A stretch of DNA of 34,474 nt, taken from the NCBI GenBank assembly GCA_028719225.1, contig JAQUKI010000003.1, positions 1 to 34,474 of the forward strand, in the 5' to 3' direction. This document shows positions 7,130-16,016 of the stretch, one piece after another. A program made the position numbers and the translations under genes. The stretch's first letter is position 1, and each line of letters begins with the position of its first letter. The notes under the pieces are model-generated. The model searched no databases and was not told the origin of the DNA. It worked only from the letters and a program-made list of their open reading frames with translations. The DNA is from Fidelibacterota bacterium. Its GTDB lineage: Bacteria; Fidelibacterota; UBA2242.

Positions 7130-8344
7130 ATGATTTTAAAACCGGCCTTTAGAAAATTACTGATCGGGCTATTTTGTCTGACATTCATTTTCGGGCAATC
7201 GCTGGTTGCAGGAGATCATCTCGTGAGCGGTCAAGCCCAGAACGCCGGATTCAATCTTGAAAAACTCCGGCGCGTCGATGCGGTGATTCAACAACATATA
7301 TCGGATGGAAAAATCCCCGGCGCGACTTTACTCGTCGCACGGAAAGGCTACATCGCCTATCGAAAAGCATATGGCAACGCACAAATAACGCCGACTGTCG
7401 AGAAAATATCCGAAGAGACGATTTTCGACATGGCTTCCTGCACGAAACCGGTCGCGACGGCGTCATCGATCATGCTTCTCGTCGAAGAAGGAAAACTCCG
7501 GCTTTTGGATCCAGTAAAACAGTTTATTCCGGAATATACCGACTTTGTCGATTCCGCCGGAAATACTGGTGATCCGATCCGGATTTACCATTTATTGACA
7601 CACACTTCCGGCTTGCCGCCTTACACCGACGTTTCTGCACTCAAGGCTCAATTCGGCTCGCCGTGTCCCGAACAGGTCATTCAAAAAATCGCGACGATAA
7701 AAAAGCAGAATCCTACCGGAACCGTTTTCGATTACAGTTGCCTCGGATATATCACGCTTGCGGAAATAATTCACCGGATGACCGGCAAAACAATCGATGA
7801 ATTTTCTCAGGAACGCATTTTTACGCCGCTTGGCATGAAAAACACAATGTTCTGCCCACCGGAAAAATTCCTGCCGCGCATTGCGCCGACCGAAGTGATT
7901 GACGGAAAGCCGCTAAGAGGATTCGTTCACGATCCGCTCGCTCAACTCATGGACGGAAAATCCGGAAATGCCGGATTGTTTTCGACAATCGACGACATGG
8001 CGATCTTCTGTCAAATGCTGTTAAATGGCGGAACGTACGGCGGGATTCGTCTTTTCTCTCCGCTGACAGTTCAGGCGATGACATCGGTCTATTCCGATCT
8101 TGCCTTCGCAGGACGCGGACTTGGCTGGGATTTGAATTCGGCGTACAACTCGAATCTCGGCGATCTCTTTCCCGAAGGAACGTTCGGTCACACCGGTTTC
8201 ACCGGCACGTCGATCTGCGTCGATCCCAAAACCGAAACGATCGTCATTTTACTAACCAACGCCGTTCACATTCCGACCGGTAACGCTATCCGGTTACGAT
8301 CACTGGTCACAAACATCGTCGCGTCGAGTATTGTGAAATTTTAA
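7130..8344 (+). CDS. Beta-lactamase family (PF00144) serine hydrolase, exported
   Basis: The 404-aa protein has a signal peptide ('LLIGLFCLTFIFGQSLVAG') and class C/esterase-type penicillin-recognising motifs: SxxK as 'SCTK' at 103-106, the YxN position as 'YSC' at 202-204 (Cys instead of Asn), and 'HTGFTG' at 354-359 in place of KTG. Such proteins may be D-aminopeptidases, carboxypeptidases or esterases, and true beta-lactamase action is not implied. It starts seven bases after the dipeptidase stop with its ribosome site (GAGG) overlapping that stop, so the two are translationally linked. It ends 11 bases from the convergent glmS with no visible terminator. Confidence 0.85.
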   Translation: MILKPAFRKLLIGLFCLTFIFGQSLVAGDHLVSGQAQNAGFNLEKLRRVDAVIQQHISDGKIPGATLLVARKGYIAYRKAYGNAQITPTVEKISEETIFDMASCTKPVATASSIMLLVEEGKLRLLDPVKQFIPEYTDFVDSAGNTGDPIRIYHLLTHTSGLPPYTDVSALKAQFGSPCPEQVIQKIATIKKQNPTGTVFDYSCLGYITLAEIIHRMTGKTIDEFSQERIFTPLGMKNTMFCPPEKFLPRIAPTEVIDGKPLRGFVHDPLAQLMDGKSGNAGLFSTIDDMAIFCQMLLNGGTYGGIRLFSPLTVQAMTSVYSDLAFAGRGLGWDLNSAYNSNLGDLFPEGTFGHTGFTGTSICVDPKTETIVILLTNAVHIPTGNAIRLRSLVTNIVASSIVKF

Positions 8345-8355
8345 TAGCATTCGAC

Positions 8356-10155
8356 TTATTCAACCGTGACCGATTTAGCCAGATTACGCGGCTTATCGAC
8401 ATTCAAACCTTTTTGATCGGCAATCTCGTAAGCCAGAAGTTGTAACGGGATCACATTGAGCAACGGCGATAAATCCTCATCCGTTTCCGGAACATAAAAA
8501 ATGTGATTCGACAAATCATTGAGTAGTTTATTCTCACGGTCGGTGACGGTCAGAATTATACCTCGACGCGCCTTGACTTCCTGCATATTCGACATGACTT
8601 TATCGAAAACCTGTCCGTTTGTCGCTAAAAATACGACCGGCATATTTTCGTCGATCAGAGCGATCGGCCCGTGTTTCATCTCTGCGGCGGGATAACCTTC
8701 GGCATGAATGTATGAAATCTCTTTCAACTTTAACGCTCCTTCGAGAGCGACGGGAAAACTGATCCCCCGCCCGAGATAAAGCGCATTTTGCTTTTGCGAG
8801 TATTCCGAGGCGATTCGTGTAATTTGAGGTGCATCTTCGAGAATTTTTCCAATCTGCGCCGGGATTTGAAACAAACGCTCGATGAACGCATCCGACACAG
8901 GCAGACGCTTTTCTTGCCGAAACCAAAGACTCAACAGCAACAGCGCCATCGTCTGACAGACAAACGCCTTGGTGCTGGCAACGCCAATCTCAGGCCCGGC
9001 ATGAAGATAAATACCTGAATTCACCTCACGGGCGATCGTCGAACCAACCGCATTTACAATTCCGATAACCTGCGCACCGGCAGTTTTCGCCTTACGCAGA
9101 GCCGCTAATGTATCAGCCGTTTCTCCCGATTGAGAGATGACAACCACCAGAACATTTTCATCGATAATGCCTTGCCGATAGCGGAATTCTGAGGCGTAAT
9201 CAACTTCAGCCGGAATGCCAGCGTATTTTTCAAAGTATATTTTTCCAATCAGAGCCGAATGCCAACTGGTTCCGCAGGCAGTGAGAAGAATTCGTTTCAC
9301 TCTGTCGAAATCGACCGACAGAGAAAGTTTAACCCTATTATCCTTGATCCGGCCACGGAGTGTGTTTAAAATGGCTTCCGGTTGCTCAAAGATTTCCTTG
9401 AGCATGAAGTGTTTGAAGCCTCTTTTTTCAATCTGACCAGCCGTCCACCGGATTTCCTGAATTTCAGGCGTTATCATACTCCCGTCCAATTTCCGGACAA
9501 TACATTCTGTTCCGTTGATGACGGCGATCTCATTGTCGTTTAAATAAACAACCTTTTTGGTATGCGCAACAATTGCGACGGCGTCCGATGCTATGATCGT
9601 CTCATTTTGGCCCAGACCGATGACCATCGGCGAACCTTTTCGTGCGACAACAATCTTATTTTCAGAGCGGTGAAGAACCGCTAAACCATAGGTCCCCTCG
9701 ACATTTTCCAATGCCGCTACCACGGCAGATTCCAGGTTGCCCCGATAAAATTTCTCGATCAGATGAACGATCACTTCAGAATCGGTTTCCGATGTAAATC
9801 TGTGTCCTTCACTGATCAATAATTCTTTTAAAACGGAATAATTCTCGATGATGCCATTATGAACAATGACGATCGATCCGTCACAGGAAAGATGCGGGTG
9901 CGCATTGATTTCGTTCGGTTCGCCATGAGTTGCCCAGCGTGTGTGGGCAATTCCGATCTTGCTGGCAGTTGCGCTGGAATCGACGGCCTTTTCCAGTTCT
10001 GAAATTCTGCCTTTGCGCTTGACGGTCACCAATTCTTTTTCGCCCATGACAGAAAAACCCGCGCTGTCGTACCCGCGATACTCCAATTTTTTCAGTCCGT
10101 CCAAGAGAATCGGCAATGCCGGACGATAGCCGATGTAAGCAATGATTCCGCACAT
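8356..10155 (-). CDS. glmS: Glutamine-fructose-6-phosphate aminotransferase (isomerizing)
   Basis: Makes glucosamine-6-phosphate from fructose-6-phosphate and glutamine, the first step of UDP-GlcNAc synthesis for peptidoglycan and LPS. The N-terminal class II amidotransferase starts 'MCGIIAYIG' with Cys2 as nucleophile once Met is removed, and has 'HTRWATHGEPNEINAHPH'. Two SIS sugar-isomerase domains follow ('SQSGETADTLAALRKAK', 'LGRGISFPVALEGALKLKEI'). The protein ends with the signature 'DKPRNLAKSVTVE'. Its 599 aa is normal. AGGAG precedes the ATG. It lies 40 bases after the TrpF-like/Smr gene and is probably co-transcribed with it. No glmS ribozyme-like leader is evident in the 40-base gap. 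Confidence 0.97.
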   Translation of the reverse strand: MCGIIAYIGYRPALPILLDGLKKLEYRGYDSAGFSVMGEKELVTVKRKGRISELEKAVDSSATASKIGIAHTRWATHGEPNEINAHPHLSCDGSIVIVHNGIIENYSVLKELLISEGHRFTSETDSEVIVHLIEKFYRGNLESAVVAALENVEGTYGLAVLHRSENKIVVARKGSPMVIGLGQNETIIASDAVAIVAHTKKVVYLNDNEIAVINGTECIVRKLDGSMITPEIQEIRWTAGQIEKRGFKHFMLKEIFEQPEAILNTLRGRIKDNRVKLSLSVDFDRVKRILLTACGTSWHSALIGKIYFEKYAGIPAEVDYASEFRYRQGIIDENVLVVVISQSGETADTLAALRKAKTAGAQVIGIVNAVGSTIAREVNSGIYLHAGPEIGVASTKAFVCQTMALLLLSLWFRQEKRLPVSDAFIERLFQIPAQIGKILEDAPQITRIASEYSQKQNALYLGRGISFPVALEGALKLKEISYIHAEGYPAAEMKHGPIALIDENMPVVFLATNGQVFDKVMSNMQEVKARRGIILTVTDRENKLLNDLSNHIFYVPETDEDLSPLLNVIPLQLLAYEIADQKGLNVDKPRNLAKSVTVE

Positions 10156-10195
10156 ATTACTATTCTCCTAAAACTATTTGGAAAACGGATAGCGT

Positions 10196-11164
10196 CTATT
10201 CGCCGACAATTTGATTCAACCGGACGACCGTTGCACCCCAACCGCCGCCCATTTCACCTGAAATCTGGTAAGAATCAACTTCGGACGGCATTTTCTCGAG
10301 CAGGCGATGAACGGTTTCCCGAAGCGCGCCCGTTCCTTTGCCGTGAATGATCCGCACCTGAAAAATGCCGCGCCTACGACATTCGGCAAGATAATCAGTC
10401 AACAATTCTTTCACTTCGTGCGGCTGAAAAGTATGCAGATCAAGTGTTCCGTCGATCGGAATTTCAACAGGATTCTCTTCATCCGAATTTACCAGATTAA
10501 ATGCGTTGCGTGCTTCAGTGACAAATTTTTCAACCAGCCGCCTTTCTTTATTGCCGTCGGAATCTTCGACGCCGGTGTGTGCATCGACTGCTGCCGGTCG
10601 AACGTCCACAATGGCTTTCCGGACATTTTTTACATTCAGACCGCCTGCAAGAATCACCGGTTTGGGCGAAAATTCAATCAATTGCCGGCTGATATTCCAA
10701 TCGTGAGTTTTTCCGGTTGCACCGCTGGCGCCGGTTTTCGGATCGAACGAATCGAGGATAAATCCATCGATCCGCGATGAGAAACGTTCGATTTCAGCAG
10801 TCAATTCAGTCAAACTCGTTTTGACGATCAGACTTTTAATAATACGAAGTTCCGGGCGCTGTTTTTTTAATTTGACGAGTTCCGGCATCGCTATCGATCC
10901 GTGAATCTGGACGATTGATACATCGAGGAAATCCATCAGACCGAAAATCTCATCGGCGTTATCTAAGTACGTGATCAATACAGATCGGTCGGCAATTCTC
11001 AAATTCCGAATGATTTCAGCAACAGTTTCGGGTGGTATATCTTCCCGATGAACGGCTAATTTTAACGGGAATCCAAGAAAATCTACCCCACAATCCAACA
11101 GCATTTTTGCTTCGGAAAGGCTCTTGATTCCGGCAATCTGAATGCTATTTTTCAGAAATGACAT
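10196..11164 (-). CDS. TrpF-like TIM-barrel protein fused to a C-terminal Smr domain
   Basis: The first 220 residues follow phosphoribosylanthranilate isomerase: 'IQIAGIKSLSEA' (family: K-x-C-G), 'VQIHGSI', 'FILDSFDPKTG', 'GATGKTHDWNISR', 'PVILAGGLNVKNV' and 'AAVDAHTGVED'. The catalytic Cys is Ala11 here, while the acidic 'ILD' Asp is kept. The last 85 residues are an Smr nuclease/nucleic-acid domain with 'LDLHTFQPHEV' and 'HGKGTGALRETV'. No other trp genes are nearby, so a role in tryptophan synthesis is doubtful. The ORF track starts at 11197, overlapping the upstream gene by 28 bases; ATG 11164 (AAGTGA upstream, 322 aa) fits the TrpF N-terminus better and avoids the overlap. The start remains uncertain. 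Confidence 0.8.
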   Translation of the reverse strand: MSFLKNSIQIAGIKSLSEAKMLLDCGVDFLGFPLKLAVHREDIPPETVAEIIRNLRIADRSVLITYLDNADEIFGLMDFLDVSIVQIHGSIAMPELVKLKKQRPELRIIKSLIVKTSLTELTAEIERFSSRIDGFILDSFDPKTGASGATGKTHDWNISRQLIEFSPKPVILAGGLNVKNVRKAIVDVRPAAVDAHTGVEDSDGNKERRLVEKFVTEARNAFNLVNSDEENPVEIPIDGTLDLHTFQPHEVKELLTDYLAECRRRGIFQVRIIHGKGTGALRETVHRLLEKMPSEVDSYQISGEMGGGWGATVVRLNQIVGE

Positions 11165-11169
11165 GCCGT

Positions 11170-11898
11170 TCACTTCAAATTGATATAAAGTCCCCATAAG
11201 GCGTCCGGCTCGCTCGTGAATGTCATCCGCTCGTTTTTCGTCGGATGATTGAACGACAGCGAATAGGAATGAAGCGCGATGGCGGTACCATCATTAAATT
11301 TGGTCTTGGAGCCGTAACGCAGGTCGCCGAACACAGGAAAGCCGCGATGCGCGAATTGAACGCGTATCTGATGATGTCGTCCGGTGATGATTTCGACCTC
11401 GGCGAGTGAATAGCCGTTTTCGTAATTCAGTCGGCGAAAGCGCAATTCAGCCGGTTGTCCTTTGCCGCTTTTCACGATCCGGCTTGTCACGCCGTCGCGC
11501 AGAATGTCATCTGTCCATGTCCCGGAGTCCGGAATTCTTCCTTCAGCGAGAACGCGGTAAATTTTAACCACTTGCTTCGTCTGAAATTGGGCGGTCAGGC
11601 GGGCGGCGGCTTTGGAAGTTCTGGCAAAAACGACAACGCCTGAAGCCGGTCTATCGATGCGATGGACGAGCCCAAGAAAAACCTCGCCAGGTTTTTGATA
11701 TTTTTCCTTGATGTAATTCCGGGCAATTTCCAGTAATGTAATGTCGCCGGTTTGATCACCCTGCATCAGTATTCCGGCCGGTTTATCGACAACCAGTAGA
11801 TGATTGTCCTGATAGAGAATTTTTAACGGTAGGTTTGATTGATTTTTCACGACTGCTAATTTCCGGCAATTCGGTGGAAATGCCAAGTCATTCCGCAT
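11170..11898 (-). CDS. RluA-family pseudouridine synthase
   Basis: Converts uridine to pseudouridine in rRNA or tRNA. The core has 'ILYQDNHLLVVDKPAGILMQ' at 27-46 and the catalytic loop 'GLVHRIDRPASGVVVFAR' with Asp82. It also has 'RHHQIRVQFAHRGFPVFGDLRYG', the typical RluA/RluC/RluD C-terminal motif. The length (242 aa) fits the version without an S4 domain. The ATG is the first start after an in-frame TGA and has no clear ribosome site, so a later GTG near residue 17 is possible. It is the first gene of the RluA-like, TrpF/Smr, glmS cluster. The exact target uridine cannot be assigned. Confidence 0.88.
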   Translation of the reverse strand: MRNDLAFPPNCRKLAVVKNQSNLPLKILYQDNHLLVVDKPAGILMQGDQTGDITLLEIARNYIKEKYQKPGEVFLGLVHRIDRPASGVVVFARTSKAAARLTAQFQTKQVVKIYRVLAEGRIPDSGTWTDDILRDGVTSRIVKSGKGQPAELRFRRLNYENGYSLAEVEIITGRHHQIRVQFAHRGFPVFGDLRYGSKTKFNDGTAIALHSYSLSFNHPTKNERMTFTSEPDALWGLYINLK

Positions 11899-11996
11899 AG
11901 AGATTCAATCCGCATTGCAGCAGATTCGGAAACGGGTCGAATAATCGCGATAAAATGGACGATGATGATGGCTGATCGTATTTAAAAATCCGGCGT

Positions 11997-13460
11997 TTAG
12001 AAATAATATCCCAGATTGAAATGATGCCGTTGCCCACCGCGATTTATGTATTCTACCCCCGGAGTTTTCTTAGTAAAGCGAATCGGACTGGCATCAAGAC
12101 GTCGGCCGGCTGGGATCAATTGCTGAAAAGTGTAGGCCAATCCGAACGGGCCTCTGCGCCACTCCGTTTCCACGTGTAAATCCAGTAAGTGCAGGCTGTA
12201 CGTGAAAGGGTAGTCAAGCGGGACTGATTCCAAACCGAGCATTAGATCGGCGCCCCCTTTTATCCAGAAATTGTACAATGTATGAGTATAAGTCAATCCC
12301 ATCTGGCTTTGAAAATTCTTGAAAATGAATTTATGGTTCAATCCAATCTGCTGAGAAAATGACGATCCACGCGAGATATCGATGGTGGCCGCATGGGAAA
12401 TCGGTATTATTCCCCACTGAAAACCGATGACCGGCGTATTCAATGAAACATCGAGATCATAAGTCGCTAAAGACAAGCCGCCGAATATTTCCATATTCTG
12501 TTTATCCGTGATAAAATTGATCGCGGAACCGGAGCGTCCAACATCTCCCTGGCCTAGCGTTTTCAAATCAGTAATATCAGGACGGTTATTGTCGATAACA
12601 TAATTGAATTTGTCGCTGAAAAATGTAATTGATAAATCTTTTAGAAATGTTTGATCCGAGAGTAAAGAAAAACGATAAAATTTATCAACCCCGTTTATCG
12701 GAAAATCTATTCGTCGTTGTCCGGCCAGGGCTGCTTTCTGACCGGAATTGATATAGTTGATTCGACAGTCCGAATCGAAATCCGCATAACGCATTGAAAT
12801 ACCGATTCGGTAACGTCTGTTCAAACAGGTTGAAGCATATAAGGAAAAACCGGATTTTTCCAAACTTAGAGTATTGATCAGTTCCCGTCCGAAAGTTGGC
12901 TCAAGCAGGTCGAAGAAGTACTTATTGGTACGGGAATCTTCCGATTGCGGAAAAGAAATAATGTCGATCGTGAAAGGCGTTGAACTTCGACTGGATTCGA
13001 AACTGCCACCGAAATGACCGACACCGAAGGTAAGAGCCCAACCGGTCGAAAAAAATGTGTTAATAATCCGGCAACGACTGACGAGGTTTGTCTGATCGTC
13101 GAGATTATTAAAATAGGAAATATTTCTGGTGGCTTTTGCTGTGACTATCTGATTGGTTCGGCCGATGTGGAACGGCCATTGCAACCGCAATTCATTACTC
13201 TGTTCGGCGAGAGTCAGCGCTGTCTTGCTAGTAATTTTTTTACGGTAGATATCGTCATAGCCAGCCGAAGCCGCGATAAAACATGCAGACGAGTTCACTT
13301 CGGCAAATGAGATAGTGTGAATTTTCGGAAAGCCCGACAGGCTGTAAACAGATTCCTGCCATTGACCGGCCAAGACCGTTGTAGCGATGACCAGTATTGA
13401 TAATAAAGTGGGGAAAAGCCGGTGACTTTTCCCCACAAAAAACGTGCGGATTATAGACAA
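11997..13460 (-). CDS. Secreted beta-barrel-like protein of unknown function
   Basis: The 487-aa protein has an N-terminal signal ('LFPTLLSILVIATTVLAGQ') and then long alternating hydrophobic/polar strands with aromatic girdles, ending 'QRHHFNLGYYF' with a terminal Phe, as in outer-membrane barrels. I do not recognise a named family; a PorV/PorQ-like or other barrel cannot be excluded. The start is TTG (13458-13460) behind AGGA, eight bases after the stop of the 789-aa sorting-domain gene, so the two form an operon. The barrel may anchor or export its neighbour (inference). Confidence 0.65.
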   Translation of the reverse strand: MSIIRTFFVGKSHRLFPTLLSILVIATTVLAGQWQESVYSLSGFPKIHTISFAEVNSSACFIAASAGYDDIYRKKITSKTALTLAEQSNELRLQWPFHIGRTNQIVTAKATRNISYFNNLDDQTNLVSRCRIINTFFSTGWALTFGVGHFGGSFESSRSSTPFTIDIISFPQSEDSRTNKYFFDLLEPTFGRELINTLSLEKSGFSLYASTCLNRRYRIGISMRYADFDSDCRINYINSGQKAALAGQRRIDFPINGVDKFYRFSLLSDQTFLKDLSITFFSDKFNYVIDNNRPDITDLKTLGQGDVGRSGSAINFITDKQNMEIFGGLSLATYDLDVSLNTPVIGFQWGIIPISHAATIDISRGSSFSQQIGLNHKFIFKNFQSQMGLTYTHTLYNFWIKGGADLMLGLESVPLDYPFTYSLHLLDLHVETEWRRGPFGLAYTFQQLIPAGRRLDASPIRFTKKTPGVEYINRGGQRHHFNLGYYF

Positions 13461-13468
13461 TCCTGTTC

Positions 13469-15838
13469 CTATTTAAGCAGTGTCATTTTGCGGATCGTCT
13501 GGTGACCGTTAATCTCCAGGCTGGCAAAATAAATGCCGGAAGGATAACGGGAAGAATTCCACGTAAAGGCAATCCGTCCGGCGGAAACCTTACGATTGAC
13601 GATCTGCTCAATCATATGCCCCTGCAAATCGACAATTGACAATTTGACGATAGATTCCTGCGGCAGATCGAATACGATATTCGTCGTTGGATTAAACGGA
13701 TTCGGATATATCGGGTAAAGTTTGAACTCAGTCGGTAAAATCTGGTCTCTCTTGGCTATGCCGACCTTAAAGCGGTCTGGGAACATACCTCCCAGCGTGC
13801 TGTCGGTACCCATGAAGAAATTCTTCATCATCATCAGGAAACTGGTCGGCGGATTATCGAACCAAGCCGATACGTTGACCCGCTCGCCATCAATCATTAT
13901 TGTTGAATCCGAAGTAGCGAAATCTTCAAACAAACTCCACGCAATGTCCGCCGATTTTTCCGACTTTTCCTGCATGTTTACGGCGTTCATATTAAAGTCG
14001 CCCTGATAAGGTTCCATGGCAATGAACAAATCTGTTACATTATCAAAGAACACTCCGAAACTTTTAAAGGAATCTTTCAACCAGACACCGGTTTCGTGGA
14101 ATTTCTCGATGCCGTAAGGAGTTACCGTTAAAAATTCCGGATTGGATTGTTCCAGAATGTTAATCAAATCCATCGGGCCTTCGACATTAGAAAAATCCAG
14201 ATATTCAGGATCAAGATCCAATATGAATATCTGATCGAGTTCATTGTACAGCCCGGTTAAAGCATCAGCCATCATTGACATGGCATTGCACGCCAGTTCA
14301 ATCATCTCAGTAGCGACCTTGACTTGCGATACGGTCAGATAATAAATGGAAAATTCACTGTTTTCACCCAGTATATAGGATCCCAGACCGTCGTCATAGG
14401 TTTTTACTAAAACCACGTAATTCGTCACAGCGCCGCTCTCGATGTACTGATCGACATGGAAGCGGATTACGTCGATCTGATCCTGCACATCGAAATCGCT
14501 CCATTCATAAGTAGCGAACAGACTGTCGATCCGTCCGCTCGAAATTAATTGCATGACTGACTCGATATTGCCGAAATATTCCTCATCGTTCAATAAATCG
14601 TAAAGCAGCGTCAGCGCCAAACCCAAATGTTCATCAGGAGTCAGGGTCGTAAGTGGTAGTGATTCTTTAAGGAGCAGAACCTGCTGGTAGGCGTGGAGCT
14701 TAGTTTCAAATTGCTCTTGGGTATCATTGGCATTCAGAATGATGTCGGAGGCGATCATGGCATACATATCGGAAGTCAATCCGTTGGGAAATGTGTTATA
14801 GAATGTGTAGGTCGTCTGTTCGCCGCTACGGTAATAATCCTTGTAAGCTCCCATGAGGCCATTGTGATGCGCCAGGCTTTCAATTATGACGCGCGGCCGG
14901 ATAACCTTATTTTCGGTTTCGAGGCCGATTGGATAGGTTTTCCCACCCAGTAGTGTGTCTATTTCGGCAATGCCTTTTTGGAGCGAATCCATCCAAGCTA
15001 GCTCGAATTCAAACGGGGCAAACGGCTGATTCCAAAGTAATACCTGAACACTATCGATCAGAGCGCTCAATGAATCGAGTCCTTGCCGGGCAACAATCAC
15101 TCCCGGATCGATGGCCGGGCTGTTATTGTTCAATGAATCGAGTATCTGAGTAAAACCGCTATCAAGAGTAACCGCCAGGTTTTCGCCCAATGTTGCAATC
15201 ATTTTTTGTCTGTCGAAAAACGTTCTGGAAAAGACGAACAGGGTGTCTTCATACTGAGAACCCATCACCTGGACGTTAAACTCGAAATCGGCGGTGCTAT
15301 CAAACACGGCTGCCCAGTGCTCGCCAAAAGCGTCCATCAGTGGTTCGGTCTTACCTCCGAAATAATCGACTGTCTCGTTCATATCGTCGGCCAACATACT
15401 GCTGTTAGTCAACCATTCATCGATTGAATCACGATAAGCCGGATAAGTACCAGATTCAAAGAATTCAGTCAGGTTCAGCACAAATGCGTTCGGATTGCCG
15501 GCATCGAATAGTGGAAAAATATCTGTGATGGTTTGATTAACGCCCAAGATAATATTGTCACTCATTTTTTCCATCAAATATTCAAGATCGTTGACCAGAG
15601 TGTCGCCATTAACATAAGTACGGGCGGCTTGTATAATGGCCAGTCCCATATGGGCTTTCATTGTCTGGGTATCATCGGCTCCCGGTAATAATTTAAGATA
15701 TTCCGTCTCCATACTGTCGAGATAAGCGTTATATCCCGACGTAATTTCATTCCGGAGAATGAGATCTGGAACTTGAGCAAAAAGGGTGGTCGCTAAAATC
15801 AGTGTGATTATTAAGGGCATTTTTAACAAATTATTCAT
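13469..15838 (-). CDS. Large secreted protein with C-terminal sorting (T9SS type A-like) domain
   Basis: The ORF-track start (15862) lies ahead of the GGAGGAG ribosome site. The ATG at 15838 directly follows that site and opens a signal peptide ('MNNLLKMPLIITLILATTLFAQ'), giving 789 aa. The body is mostly acidic and helical with no family I recognise. The last 80 residues are a Por-secretion/FlgD-Ig-like sorting module: 'YPNPFNPTTNIVFDLPQES', then 'LSIVDLQGHMIEQIV' and 'PSGIYFASLEINGHQTIRK'. This predicts export across the outer membrane and surface attachment or release, if the organism has a T9SS (not seen here). It is followed at eight bases by the barrel-like gene. Confidence 0.78.
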   Translation of the reverse strand: MNNLLKMPLIITLILATTLFAQVPDLILRNEITSGYNAYLDSMETEYLKLLPGADDTQTMKAHMGLAIIQAARTYVNGDTLVNDLEYLMEKMSDNIILGVNQTITDIFPLFDAGNPNAFVLNLTEFFESGTYPAYRDSIDEWLTNSSMLADDMNETVDYFGGKTEPLMDAFGEHWAAVFDSTADFEFNVQVMGSQYEDTLFVFSRTFFDRQKMIATLGENLAVTLDSGFTQILDSLNNNSPAIDPGVIVARQGLDSLSALIDSVQVLLWNQPFAPFEFELAWMDSLQKGIAEIDTLLGGKTYPIGLETENKVIRPRVIIESLAHHNGLMGAYKDYYRSGEQTTYTFYNTFPNGLTSDMYAMIASDIILNANDTQEQFETKLHAYQQVLLLKESLPLTTLTPDEHLGLALTLLYDLLNDEEYFGNIESVMQLISSGRIDSLFATYEWSDFDVQDQIDVIRFHVDQYIESGAVTNYVVLVKTYDDGLGSYILGENSEFSIYYLTVSQVKVATEMIELACNAMSMMADALTGLYNELDQIFILDLDPEYLDFSNVEGPMDLINILEQSNPEFLTVTPYGIEKFHETGVWLKDSFKSFGVFFDNVTDLFIAMEPYQGDFNMNAVNMQEKSEKSADIAWSLFEDFATSDSTIMIDGERVNVSAWFDNPPTSFLMMMKNFFMGTDSTLGGMFPDRFKVGIAKRDQILPTEFKLYPIYPNPFNPTTNIVFDLPQESIVKLSIVDLQGHMIEQIVNRKVSAGRIAFTWNSSRYPSGIYFASLEINGHQTIRKMTLLK

Positions 15839-16016
15839 AACTCCTCCAATTAATACTAACATAAATTAACAACATTTGGATGAGAAGTTATAACCTATCT
15901 CACACAATTAAACATTTCTCTTCTCAAAGGCTGGCCTATCATCATGATCGTCTTCAGGCTGACTCATTACCAGAAGATTGTTGAGGCAGCGTTGGTTTTT
16001 TCAACCGGTTGCCATG

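Noticed and set aside
10156-10195. Possible glmS ribozyme or riboswitch before glmS
   Set aside because: The gap to the upstream gene is only 40 bases, too short for the ribozyme, and no characteristic pairing is visible.
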